A DNA stretch of 64,000 bases, taken from contig CM041204.1 in assembly GCA_023078555.1 (NCBI GenBank), forward strand, positions 2,386,430-2,450,429, given 5' to 3'. A program made the translations under genes and the position numbers. The notes under the pieces are model-generated. The model saw only the letters and a list, made by a program, of their open reading frames with translations. It was not told the origin of the DNA and made no database searches. The first letter of the stretch is position 1; each line of letters begins with the position of its first letter. The stretch is from Ulva prolifera. Taxonomy: Eukaryota; Chlorophyta; Ulvophyceae; Ulvales; Ulvaceae. Below are positions 1 through 11,118 of the stretch, piece by piece.

Positions 1-1185
1 CAGAATGGACTGATAGCCGCACCGTCGCCTTGGGGAGCTGGCTGCACGGAGCTCATGCATTCGAACACGATTGTATCCTCGTCCCAGTCCCGCGGAACGG
101 CCACTGGGCGCTGGCTGTCGTATGGCATCCATGTACGCTCCCTCACCTGACCATGCCTGTGCAGAGTGTTAGGTGGGCATATCGTCCTCTCACCCGGCGG
201 GGAGGCCCCTGACTGTCAACGCGCATTGTGTCGGCTTGATGCAGGGCTCATGCTACAAGACAAGACCCCGAGTATGTTATTTTTTGACAGCTTTACGGAA
301 GCCGGGCCGGGCACAGCTGAGCGGGTGCAGGACGCCCTAAGCGAGGCCCTCTGCAGGGCTCTCGACAAGGCGGAGGGCAGGGCCCCCGCTCATGCCAACC
401 CCCCCCCCAAAGCCCCAGTCACTGCCGGCAGGACAGAGCCGGCGACACAACCTGAGATTGGTCACCCGACCGACAAAAGCTACGGCGAGGATAATGCTGA
501 AGTTGACGAAGGTTCGAATCTCACTGTTATACACGCTGCTTAGAACGAGGCCTAGCAGTCCCTGAAATATGCGTACAGCGAGTCGGATGAAGCATCAAAT
601 TACCTTGTAGCCCTGTTAACAACCCGCATCCCGGCCCCACCCCTGACAGCACCCCACTGGGCCGTACCATCGTTCTGGACCGTACGTTGCATCGGTTACC
701 CGATGTCACCTCAGTCCCCCACCAGACCCCACTGTGGAGTACAGGTCGCCGGAGTCCCGCAGCAACGGAACGGCCACGACTGCGGGGTCTACACAGCTGT
801 AATGGCCGACGCGGTATGCCAGGCTATGAGCGAGATGCGACAGGAGGGGGGGAACATGGTGCGCAGTGATGAGCACGGCGTGGAAGTGACTCGAAGGGTC
901 ATTGTTCGCACAAAGCGCATCAGCGTGCAACACGCGGTTTTGTACCGTATCCTCCTAACCCGGGCACTCATACAAGAGTGGCACCGGGGTGGGAGAGGTG
1001 GCGATGTGCTGGGCCACCTATCCGCGGAAGATGCCACCAGCATTCTAGCCGACGCGAGATGGGACCGCCACCTCCAGTCTCCGCCCTTTTCAGACAAGTC
1101 CGAAGAAGAGTTGAGGTATGCACCTCCACACCCAACTGTGATGAGCAGGGCTACCTGTTTCCCTCGATGCATCTCGGCGCAGTAG
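1..1185 (+). CDS. Ulp1-like (C48) cysteine protease, 5'-partial, multi-exon
   Basis: Three open segments carry the C48 catalytic triad in order. The first is open from the left edge (frame starting at base 3) and has the His in NGHWALAVV. The second (about 242-540) has the Asp in MLFFDSF. The third (about 703-1185) has the oxyanion Gln and Cys in QQRNGHDCGV. Segment 1 is in a different frame from 2 and 3, and plausible junctions exist (GTACGC near 133; GATGCAG acceptor ending near 241; CACCTCAG acceptor ending near 712), so this is read as spliced exons. The family cleaves SUMO or related modifiers; such domains also occur in eukaryotic DNA transposons, and this copy sits beside mobile DNA. 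The true start is outside the window. The protease fold is fairly sure; exon edges and host-versus-transposon origin are not. Confidence 0.6.
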
Positions 1186-1236
1186 GGTTCCACAGGGGTA
1201 GCAGTCCCATTACGTATTCAGAACCTCGGGAGAGCA

Positions 1237-1263
1237 CCCCCCCCCCCCCCCCCCCCCCCCCCC
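1237..1263. repeat. poly-C tract, C27
   Basis: An uninterrupted run of 27 C just after the stop of the Ulp1-like reading frame. It creates artificial poly-Pro reading frames on +. Confidence 0.9.
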
Positions 1264-2070
1264 GCCGCAACGCCGCAATATCAAATAAGTCTCACACTAG
1301 GAACTACCTGACTGCAGGCTGTGGTATCTCCAAGCGAGTTTTGACGACTTCATGGAGGAAGCAAAGCCGCACGTCAAAACAATCTGCAGGCAATACAACC
1401 AGTTAATGGCCAAGAACATGCAACTGCGTCGCTGAGTCATGTAGACGTGGACATCATCGCCGGTAGGATAACTGTCATAGCCAAGCAGCAGGTGGTGTGC
1501 TCGCCAGTCAGGTGGCAGGGGTCATGTATGTGCCACTGCTACTGTAGGTCGTAGGAACGCGGAGACCATGGGGCAGTGGCCACAGGGTCCCTTTGGCGAA
1601 GGGGCTACTGTAGAGGTAGACCTGTCAAATCTCGACCTAGGGTGGTTGACTGCCTACCGTTACAACGGATACACCGGAAGTTGTACACTGAGTGCTGAAC
1701 CTGTCTATTTGCGATAGGATTACTTGTACCATGTCACATTTTGGACAGTTTGTACACTCGACAATACAGAAACGATACGCATCGGCTATAATATGCAGGA
1801 CGAAGGGTAGCGGGTTCGCAGTCTATTGAGTACATCTGTAGAGGCATAAGAAAAGCTCCACATTTGATACCCAGGCTCACGCAGCCGATCTGTCACATAT
1901 GTACTGAGGTACATCATGCCAACAGGTGGCCTTCGTTAATACCCCAAGGACCATCATCAGACACTGGGAAACCAGCATCGACAGCACAGAATGACTGCAT
2001 CCATACGCCCAACAAATCAAGGCTCAACCGCACGTCAGGGAAACGAGATTGCAATCACACAGCCCCAACC

Positions 2071-2117
<47 letters not shown>

Positions 2118-2391
2118 CCCCCCCCCCGCCCCAACACTGCTCCCCGAACCCAGTCACGGAACCCTGCCGCAAGCCCACATACCCCCTGTAGTGCGTCATC
2201 GACCGCCGGGCACTCCCTTACAGTCCTCCCCTAGGTAGTCTGGCGTCCCTGCACTTGGAGAAGCGTGTCACGCCGTAGCAACTACCGATAGAGGACAAGG
2301 GGCTGGGCGGAGCGGCGGTACAGGTTATGGGTTGGGGGAGCAATTGCAACAGTGGGGGGCTAGGGCAAACAGCTGTCACGTTCAGGGCAAG
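1264..2391. other. Intergenic region between convergent genes
   Basis: I see no convincing gene between the Ulp1-like ORF (+) and the stop of the - strand gene at 2392. The stretch contains a second long C tract (2072-2127) and only frames driven by it. It is probably the shared 3' region of the two convergent genes. Confidence 0.5.
2072..2127. repeat. poly-C tract, C45 then G then about C10
   Basis: Forty-five consecutive C (2072-2116), one G, then about ten more C. It is the longest homopolymer in the window. Open poly-Pro frames across it are not taken as coding. Confidence 0.9.
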
Positions 2392-5300
2392 TTAATAGAG
2401 AATGACGGAGCATACCAGTTGGAAAAGCTGGATGATCTCACTGACAGTGGCATCGTCAGGCAGAAGCCCATACAGTTGAATCACCGACCGCAGGCTGGCA
2501 GTCAGCGCTTCCGGATCCCACTGCAGCCTGGGATTACTCAACATCATGATTTGGCAGGCTACCACGATGAGCCGCAGTTGAGCAGGGCGCCCTATTCCGT
2601 GTGCCTGCGAGATGTCTAAGTAGGCGTCCACCCGCAGGTGGGTTTGCCGCGCTGCGGGACACTGGTCCACAGTCAGCTGCAGGCTGCCCTCGTCATCCTG
2701 CAGGTGGATGCCCTGGGATGGCGGGGGCCCAGGTGTGAATTCCTCACCCGCCTGATCATCATCCGAATCACCTTCAAGGCCCAGACCGGAAAGACCGTCC
2801 GACGCATCATCTGAAAGCCGAACAGCGAAGGCGATGGCTGATGCATAGTCGGTGATGGCACCAGCAGTATCAACACCATCGCCATGGCCACCGACAGCTT
2901 CCCTTGCCCCTAATGCAGCCGGTCCGAGTGTCACCCCCGCCGCTTGCACGGGGTAGGGGAAATCACCAGGGCCCGCCTGAGGGGAAGATGGGTTGGCCAG
3001 ACCCGGCCCTGCCGATGCAACTCGGCTTGGGGCCCCACCCGGCTGTGCAGCAGTAGGCACGGCACTCACCTCGCTCGGGCGGACCGGCCTCATGAGACCC
3101 CATCCCAGGTCGTCTGGGGCACATGCCCCATCCAACGGAAGTGCTGCAGGTACAGCAGACGGCGCTGCAAGGCCCGGCGGCTTGACAGGAGCCAGCGACT
3201 TGGGCGGCCCGCCGGCTGCTGCCACTGTGGACTGCAACTCTCCGGGTTCTGCTGGATCAGGCACCAGGCCATCCTCACGCCCCCCACCCTCCCTCGGCTG
3301 CGGACCTGGTCCTCCCTGCCCGGACATAGCTGCGTCAACGCTGCCGAGCGGCTTGGGAGCCGCTGCCCCCCCCGCCCTCCCTCGGCTGCGGAGCTGGTCC
3401 TCCCTGCCCGGACATAGCTGCGTCAGCGCTGCCAAGCGGCTTGGGAGCCGCTGCCCCCCCGCCCTCCCTCGGCTGCGGAGCTGGTCCTCCCTGCCCGGAC
3501 ATAGCTGCGTCAGCGCTGCCAAGCGGCTTGGGAGCCGCTGCCCCCCCGCCATCCCCCGGCTGCGGAGCTGGTCCTCCCTGCCCGGACACAACTGCGTCAG
3601 CGCTACCGAGCGGCTTAGGAGCCGTTGCCCCCCCGCCCCCCCTCGGCTGCGGAGCTGGTCCTCCCTGCCCGGACACAACTGCATCAGCGCTACCGAGCGG
3701 CTTAGGAGCCGCTGACCCCCCGGTTGGACGGCCCAGGGTCCCCCCCCGCCCAACGGACTCCTCTGTGTCGCTGTCGCTGTCCGTGGGGGCACTGGCAGCC
3801 GTGGCTCCCTTTTCGGCTTTCCGGGCGCCCAGTTTGCGCAGCAACAAAGCCTTACCGCGTGCACCGGTGCGTCCCGCGCCGGTAACCCTCCCCACTCCAG
3901 ACTTCCCACCGGCTACACGATCGCGCTTGTCAGCAGCAGCCTTCTCTGCTGCACTGCGCCCGACGCCGACCCCCCCCGTGCCCGCACTTGGTGGTATGAC
4001 AGGGGGGTGGCGGCTGTCCTCCGGGAGAGCGGCGAGGATGCCCGCGGGTATGTGGACAAGCTCGGCACTGCACAAGTACCAGATTTGCACCCAAAGAAAG
4101 ATACACTGAAGTGGCCACAGGGTATTTCATAACAAGTTGGGACACATGGTACAGGCAATAGACACAGCAATTTAGTAAGCAGATACCCGCTGACACAGAA
4201 ACACACGGCTTACGGGGTGTGCGCACTTGTAGCAGCTTGGACTCTGCATTCCTTTGGCGATTGACAGCTTTGCCAGTTCCACAGCGCCGGCGTATCCCCA
4301 GTCCTTGATCTCAGGGAACGTCCCTGGCCTTAGGCGAACGGCGGTCGTGGAGACCGGCCTGCCCGAACTGCTCCCCGCGGAGACTTTATGCGCCACACTC
4401 AGGTGCCGCCAGCTCCGGAGCGCCTAGTGCCACAGCGTGTGGGAAGGGCACAAGGGCAGCAGCTCGCCCACCAACTTCTTGACGGGAAGACCGTACCCCG
4501 ACTTCACCACGGCTGCACGCGCCGTGTGCTTCAGGTGTCCGCAACGCCTGCTCAGTATTGGCTTGCCCCACACGAGGGGCTACTACAAGGCAGCACTGTA
4601 CAGTGCACAGGCACAATGGCAAAAGAAAAGGAGACTGCGCACAGCTGGTATTCACCACGCACACCAGGATGGCGGCAAAGGCAGGATCCAGGAGGGTGGG
4701 CTCCATCGCTGGACTGTCCTCTTGGCACCGCGTTTCCAGGACAGGCGCCCCAGGGTGGCCGGTCACTGCCGCAGCGACGAGGCGCCGGTAGGCATGCATG
4801 AACAGGTGGACACCACTTTCGGCGAATGCCGCCAGGTCCTCGGTGGTTCGCCGCAGCCCTACACATGCTCCCATAATGTGGGAGTAGAAGTTGTGGACAG
4901 AGCTCCACTTGGGGCGGAGGGCTCGGGCAGCTCGGTCTCCCTGCACGGTTGGAACAAGGTGTTAACCAGCCCGGGGGGATGGACAAACTGGTGGAAGCCA
5001 TAGCAGAACGCAGTCACGCAGGTCAAGCTGACACTTACAGAACATTGGCGCATCGCACCCCTGACCTATCGAACAGCGGGTGCTCCGCCGCATAAGCCAA
5101 CACCCAGGGTGTTAGAGTGGATACAGCGGCGACGAAGTCGCCGAGGCATTTCACATCCTGCACGCAAGGAGGCCTGTTGGACAACTCGAGCGCAGCCCTG
5201 TGACAGGGCAGGACCGAGGTATCACCCGTAACGGTGACACCACAGCCACTACCATGCATGCGCGGGTGCATGCAAGCCCTGTGAACAACCCGCACGCATA

Positions 5301-6642
5301 CATGCAATGCTGCCAAACAACACCGCAAAAGTGTAGAGTCGCAGGAGCGCACGAGCGCGTGGATGAGGTCAGAGTGGAAGGCGTCCATGTCCGCTAAGAC
5401 CGGAGCGCCCGAGGTCAGCTGGTACACCGGGGTGGCAGGGACCCCATTTGTGTTGGCCAGCATAGCGTGACACCGGTCCCCAATGTGCCGGGCTACCGAA
5501 TCGGCCGGCTGGAGCAGCTTTTCATTCACGCTGCGGAAACGGCTGCAGTGTGCGTTTTCATACAGGACCCACGCTACCAGAGGGTTGAGTCCCTCTGGAA
5601 GGTTGGAGGTGGGTCTCTCCCTGCTCCGGCCTGCCTCGGCCCCCCCCTCCGCGGCACTCTGCTTCCCGGCGGTCCACAGTTTTGTGGCATGTGGGGACAG
5701 GCCGGAGACGTACGAAGCCCATGCCCACACAATGTGTCGGGGTGTTGAGCACCAGAAAACTGCACCGACGACTCCGATTAAGTGCCTTACCCGGGACCTC
5801 TGGGACACGCCAATGAACTACAGGTACTTCAACTATGTACAAACGCGGTGGTGTTGGCGCGCACGCGGGGTGCCAAAGGGACTGACTGCCGCAGATGGAA
5901 CGTGAGCACACCGTCAGGAGGCGGGGGGTCCGGGCCTTTGCGCTTATCCCCCACGTTGGCATGTGGAATCTCATAGCGCTGGGCCAGCTCCGGATCTCTT
6001 GCCTCGGTGATTGCTGTTGTCCGGACGCCTGAATCGGTTACCTGGCCGGTCACCCTAACCTGCACAGGTGGTGGCACTAACTCCTCACCCACTCCGCACG
6101 ACGGCTGGGCCCCTTGTCAGTCAAACAGGCGGTGTCAGTCAAACAGGCGGTCGCAGCAGAGCGAGGGTGCAGGTCATGAACATGTGATACCGCCCACGTG
6201 CCCAACAGGCCCACACCTCCGTCGTTCCCTTCAGAGGCTTCCACCTCCGGGGCTCCGTACACCCAACTGGGGTCTTCCCATGTCCCTCCCACGAGGACAC
6301 GAGCAGAGTCTGCTCGTGGAGCCAGCCGGCGAACAGGAGACAGGCTGTAATGATCACCTCATTGGCCGTACCCAGCTCCTGGTCCCGACTGACGACCACG
6401 GCGTCCCGCAAGACCAACCCCAGGCCCCACCACACCTCAACGCCAGGCCCGGATGCTGGACCACTTGAGCCACCGACGCGGGCACGGTCCGTAAAACGCC
6501 CGTCTCTAGTAATAAACGATCCCACTACTGGGATTCTCCTAGTGCGCATGCGGCCGACCAGTAAGTCTGCGCTGCGCGCGGAAGTCACACCATGTTGGGT
6601 ACTTGGCAGGCCTGCCACAGCTGCAGAATGGCGCGGATCCAT
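2392..6642 (-). CDS. Hypothetical multi-exon protein with 29-residue tandem repeats near its C-terminus
   Basis: Several - strand segments look like exons of one gene: about 6642-6139, 6092-5850, 5808-5330, 5204-5040 (ending at a GTAAGT donor), 4940-4670 (after a CCGTGCAG acceptor), 4396-4190 and 4090-2392. Junctions such as LLR/AALEL (donor at GTGTTG, acceptor CTGTCACAG) keep a protein-like frame. The last segment starts basic and Ser/Asp-rich, passes through five 29-residue repeats (core APKPLGSADA..SGQGGPAPQP), an acidic stretch (GDSDDDQAGEEF) and a helical-looking tail. I recognise no family. The reading frame changes inside the repeats at a C8 run (3366-3373) where the other units have C7, so the copy is either frameshifted or carries a homopolymer error. 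Its convergent Ulp1-like neighbour suggests a transposon accessory gene; that is inference. Confidence 0.45.
3287..3727 (-). repeat. 87-bp tandem repeat in coding sequence (five units)
   Basis: The landmark CGGACA recurs at 3321, 3409, 3496, 3583 and 3670, giving steps of 88, 87, 87 and 87 bp. The 88-bp step contains C8 at 3366-3373 where the others have C7. On - each unit encodes 29 residues. Confidence 0.9.
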
Positions 6643-7498
6643 GACTAAAGGCCACAGTAGGAGATCAAACGCTTTTTCGCATCAGCGGTAACTACACACA
6701 AGCTGCGCAGATATGCGTTTAAACTCAACGTCCTTCCGACTGCCTCAAACTGCAACACCAGGTCTGCTAAGAACGCACGCGATCAATACAATCCTGCCTC
6801 AACAGGCTCTAGATAGATCTATCCTGTCCTTCTGCAAGAGTCAGGTTCGAGGGCACCAAAGCAGCTGCATCGTGCTCTCTCGGATGGGTGGCTGACGTCA
6901 TTACACCAGAGTGGCCATTCGCCGAATGGCCACTCTGGACCAGCGCATGCATGCGTTATTGGAAAAAGATTGGAACCTCCTCAGCACCACTCGCATGGCA
7001 TTCGCAGCGCGACGACCCTCGCATAACACTGTTTTACCTGCTGCCGCGCCAAAACTGCAGACCACTCGTCCTGGTCAAATAAAACATCCAAGAATACAGC
7101 GCCCGCCGCCTCCAAGTTCTGGCCACAACGTCACCTGCCCAAAGTCTGGTTCATGCCGTCCAACTCGAACATGCTATAGCACCGTCGTTGGTACTAGCAA
7201 TCTAAGATGCAAAACGAATCGTAGTAATATTGTATCTGCCCATCCACTGTGCGCAATAGCGTGGTCCAACGTGGCCTCGTAGCATGACAGCATCGCCCGC
7301 CCTGACCAGCAGATGCAATGTATACGAGCACGGTCCGGCAGATAATGGGCGTGTCAACGGATAATACGGCGCCAAAGTCCAAGCACCTCGGATCCGGTGA
7401 CATCGGAACGCTGCCGAGAAGTGACGGAGAGTCAACGGCCTATCCGAATATGTCGGACGACACCCGGATCCGTCTCGCAATGTCGCCATTCTCCTAGT
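6643..7498. other. No confident gene; 33-bp palindrome
   Basis: Only short open frames are seen. The stretch holds a palindrome at 6906-6938, with arms of 16 bp (CCAGAGTGGCCATTCG and its complement) around a single C. At 7499 it abuts the truncated end of the duplicated transposase segment. Confidence 0.5.
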
Positions 7499-8369
7499 GG
7501 TGCTCCTTGCTTGTGAACACCTTCGCTGCATCCTCCACCGTGCCCTCTCGCAGCTCGAGCCGCGTTGCGTCCAGCATGAACGTGAACGGCCCATACCAGG
7601 CCGGATCGAACATACTCTCGAACATGTCCTCCTCCTCATCTGTGCCGCGCCGCCGCTTTCTTGTGATGGGCGACTTCTCCTGCAACTTGCGTGCCCTGTC
7701 CTTGGCATAGCCGTGCCGCCGCTGCACCCTCCTCCAGGGGATCCGGCCGCCCCACACATCGGAGCACTGCATTCTCTTCCTCAGTGTGGTCTTGCACAGG
7801 CGGGGTGCACGGTCGTCAGCTTGAAGCCGGAGCCATGGCACTTCTTTCAGCAGCCATGTGTCCAGTGACGATGTGATGTCCCCAACACCAGACTTCTTCA
7901 CCAGCTCCGCGATGCGGGGTTTGACTTTCATGGCATCCTTTACAGTTTCGAACCTCTCCATGCTGCCGTTGTTGTTGACTGGCTCGGTCAGCAATGTGGC
8001 CAGCTCCACAGCCTCATCATGGGTGAGATTGATCACTCGCTTGTGAGACCGTGATGGGCAGTGCATGGTATCCCTCCAGGCCTTCCAATGTGACAGTATC
8101 AAGTTACGAAACTGCCTTCTCGTTAGGCCGCGGGGCAGGCCTCTTAGTTTCCCCTTGCAAGAATGGGCTGACATGAAGTCGTCATATGCTGCGTTCAGCA
8201 CCGGGTCGCCTTTGCAGCCGAAAGAGAATTCGAGAACCACCTGGTCAGGGCGCTCGATCCGCTTCCTATATTTACACTGGCTGTAGAACAGAGCACATGC
8301 CGCAGCCCGCAAATTGGGTGGGATATGGCATCGCGGTGATATCGGAATGTACTTTGCGTGCTTGGCCAT
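7494..8369 (-). pseudogene. Tc1/mariner-like transposase, N-terminal part (copy A, 3'-truncated)
   Basis: This 291-codon frame starts MAKHAKYIP. It has a helix-turn-helix-like middle (ERFETVKDAMKVKPRIAEL), a basic nuclear-signal-like stretch (RKRRRGTDEEED) and ends just after the first putative catalytic Asp (FTFMLDATRLEL). At 7499 homology with copy B stops abruptly; the frame runs two codons into unrelated DNA and ends. The second and third catalytic motifs are missing, so this copy cannot encode a whole enzyme. The family (IS630-Tc1-mariner) performs cut-and-paste transposition. The assignment rests on motif order across copy B, not on this half alone. Confidence 0.6.
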
Positions 8370-9451
8370 GATTAACTCACCACAAAGCGCAGAAACGCCG
8401 CGATCACTGCACGCAGATGAACAAGGAGCCTCTCAACTATGATCCCAGCGCAAGCAAATGTGATTCAATCCTTTCTGGTGCCACCTGGGCTGGCGCTGCG
8501 CTGGCGCCACTATGCATGACGATAAGATGTGCACAGGCGCGGGCCCCGCGCCACAGTATAGACTTTTATCAGACGCAATACGGCAGCGTTCAGGCGCGTC
8601 CGAAGGGCGTTACAAAGCACATTGACATATCCATTGATGCATGATATTTGATCGGAGTGGGGGGGCTTGTGCGTGGAGTGCACCCTGTGCAAGACGGTCA
8701 GCACATCCACAAACCGGCACTTCATGCACAATGCAACATAAACATGTCAAAACATTAGAGAGAGGCCTGCCCGAGCCATGCACAGTGCGTATGGAGCAGT
8801 TCTGTGGCCATGCATGGGCTACGATGCCCTAGCAGGCGAGCACATCAAGTAAATGAAAGACGTGACGAACGGCATAGTGAAACAGAGGGTGTCTCAGGTG
8901 GCCTACAGAATGCTTGCACGCTGTAAATGGTGGAGTACAGGCTCTTGCACAGCCGAGTGACCGTCGCAGTGATACAGGCACTCGAGCAACCTGTGGCATA
9001 CCGCACTCAATTCCGACTGTTACAGCTATCTGCAAACTATATTTATAGACTTTAGGCCGTTATGGCGGGGGCGGCGAGGCGTGCACGCCAGCGACGCTAC
9101 GTTGCAGGTACGGAGACGTGTACCAGCGAGCTCAAGTCATGTGATGTCTTGGTGTGTCAGCTACACGTCCCCAAAGAATCAAGGCCAGAATTGTTGCAGT
9201 GAACCTAGAGGTGCAGCTAGAGTGTGCTCCTGTCATGGGGGGTGGGGGCTGCAGAGTCAGCCACACGACCACCGCAGCAAAAAAGCTGAACAGTGCGATC
9301 ACCAGCTTCACTCCGGAATTGCTCACACAGCATGCACATTTGGTTATCAAACATGTGCACTGTGTTATCCGTATTGAATTCTGCTTAGCGGTTTCAGTGA
9401 TAGGCAGTGTTTTCGAAATTTGAAAGTGCCCATTTCTGTGAAAGCTGACCG
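7499..9451 (-). repeat. Duplicated 1.95 kb segment, copy A
   Basis: Nearly identical to 11311-11693 plus 21726-23301 (copy B, split by the LTR element). By eye only about five substitutions separate them, for example near 8312/22162, 8608/22458, 8707/22557 and 8969-8973/22819-22823. Both copies end at the same 3' motif (AAAGCTGACCG). The segment holds the transposase N-terminal exon and its upstream region. No terminal inverted repeats were found. Confidence 0.85.
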
Positions 9452-9692
9452 TGTTGGGCTGTGGCGTTGAGTGCACGAGTGACAACATTTTGTGGCCAGG
9501 TTAATGCCGTGAAACAAAAGCAAACAAAGAAACAAATGCATCAGTGTGTACACAACACAGTACAGAATATCAGTGTAGGCTGTCCTCTTTTGTGTTACAC
9601 ATGTGTGGTGGCCAGCACGAATCCAGCTATAGAGGCAGCGGGAAACAATACAACATACACACACTACATCAACACAGCAGATGACACCAGGC

Positions 9693-10355
9693 TTAGCCAC
9701 GTCTCTTCTTGGGCAGCCAATTCCCATGCGAGCATTGGTACTTGACTCCCTTGATAGTCACAGCCTCGTGGTCTAAGCCTGCAAAAATCAACATGTTCTC
9801 CTCAGCATGCCTGAAGCAATTTTCAATGGTTTGCTGAGTGGCTGCCTCATCAAAAGCCTGCTGAATCAAAGCAAACAACTCAGCTGCACATTCGGGTGCA
9901 CGCTGCTTCACGAGACGCCTAAATACTCCTTTCACAGAAGCAAACATAGACTCAATCGGGAATTGTATGCAATCAGGCACTTTGGGGGCAGATGGGAGGT
10001 AGTTGCAGTCCTTGTCGATAGGAATACATCCTTCTTGTCCCGCAGGAATGTCTCTGCGGTCGACGGTGGGGCCTCGCTGTGGCTGCCTCCTGTCAATCTG
10101 TGGCCAATGGTGGATCATGGAGTGTCGGGAATCGTAGTCAAGAGATACAAGGAACATGGGGTCCCAGCGGTCTGTGGGATCGCGGCCAGCTGCCTGGCAC
10201 AGCTTCACGTAGTCTTTATAGTGAAACCATTCATCCGTGCTGCGCTGATGGAGATGATCACGTGCATACTCCTTGATAGCTGGCAAGGCTCGGAGCCGGA
10301 ACCATTCCTGGAACTCAACAGCCACCAGCCCACAAGGGCTTGCCCCGCCACACCT
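9693..10355 (-). CDS. Tc1/mariner-like transposase, C-terminal exon (copy B)
   Basis: After an acceptor reading TTCTTTGCAG the frame runs about 220 residues to a stop at 9693. VEFQEWFRLRALPAIKEYA matches the helical stretch that precedes the second catalytic Asp in this superfamily. FLVSLDYDSRHSMIHHW is the likely second Asp motif, and PDCIQFPIESMFASVKG the third acidic motif (compare the family's PDLNPIE). It joins in order with the N-terminal exon at 11119-11693/21731-22219. The exon itself is intact, but the gene is split by the chromovirus. A basic tail (PKKRRG) ends the protein. The superfamily is inferred from motif order and spacing only. Confidence 0.6.
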   Translation of the reverse strand, partial: RCGGASPCGLVAVEFQEWFRLRALPAIKEYARDHLHQRSTDEWFHYKDYVKLCQAAGRDPTDRWDPMFLVSLDYDSRHSMIHHWPQIDRRQPQRGPTVDRRDIPAGQEGCIPIDKDCNYLPSAPKVPDCIQFPIESMFASVKGVFRRLVKQRAPECAAELFALIQQAFDEAATQQTIENCFRHAEENMLIFAGLDHEAVTIKGVKYQCSHGNWLPKKRRG

Positions 10356-10392
10356 CTGCAAAGAATAGCACCTGATGTATCTTCTTTCGCAG

Positions 10393-10892
10393 GTGATCAC
10401 GGGAAGCGCCTCACTTCAGCATACATCCGAGGACTGGCTGATGTGGACATGTCTGCTGCCGTCAAAAACATATGTGATGACCCCCCTGATGCGCCGGCAT
10501 ACACAGAAAGACTGGCATTCAAGTGTTCATGCGGCAGTGGCAAATGTTTCAAGGCTATGAAGCTGCAATCTGTTCTACGAGCGAAATCAGTGCGGATGCA
10601 ATGTCCAGGCCACGAAATTGCGTCGACTCATTCAAGCTTTACGAAGACTTTCGCAAACATATTGTTTGAGACCGATCGTAACGCTGTGGCCATCTGGGAT
10701 CTCCACTGCGTTCGATCACGGCCTCTAATGAGCATAGATGCATGCGTACTGAGTGGTGGCAGGTGGCACTGCTTCGAGATTGATGGGCCAATCCACTTTC
10801 TGAGCAGCGGCACAATATGTGCACCAATTTTTGCAGTCAAAGTCAACCTGTGTGATGTATACAAGGGCATACAAGGAGTGCTGCAGTGGTGA
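10393..10892 (+). CDS. Zinc-cluster plus EIDG-type endonuclease-like ORF, antisense in the transposase intron
   Basis: This + strand frame begins after a good acceptor (TCTTCTTTCGCAG) and reads about 166 residues to a stop. It has a Cys cluster (FKCSCGSGKC ... QCPGHE), then WDLHCVRSRPLMSIDACVLSG and HCFEIDGPIHF. The D...ExDG..HF arrangement resembles Vsr-like/DUF559-like members of the PD-(D/E)XK nuclease fold, in which the Asp and the EID/EIDG strand bind metal. It lies opposite a region that appears to be an intron of the transposase gene (10356-11118), so it does not clash with coding on -. No start exon is identified. Enzymatic function is inference from the short motif; it could be a decayed exon of a larger protein. 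Confidence 0.45.
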
Positions 10893-11118
10893 GATAGATG
10901 ATGCTTGCATTGTGGCTCTGTAATGGGGAACGGGACATGCCTTGAACTCTTCCTGATTTCTGCAGTCATAGCCAAAGGCTTGGGCATACCTCCTCAAAGC
11001 ACCGCTTCGCTCCAGCTTTGTGAACCTGCAGCAGTTCATCTGTCAATGGCCCACCAGCTCACGCCCTGCATGTCACATGAAGCACATACATATGTAGACA
11101 CGTGCTGCATATCCTCAC

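Noticed and set aside
1864-2238. Proline-rich ORFs around 2072-2127 and 1237-1263
   Set aside because: Produced by reading through poly-C in three frames; flanking residues are not protein-like.
9807-10390. Left half of the long + strand ORF beginning MPEAIFNGL
   Set aside because: It is antisense to the transposase C-terminal exon, whose - strand frame has clear catalytic motifs; only the part right of 10393 looks coding on +.
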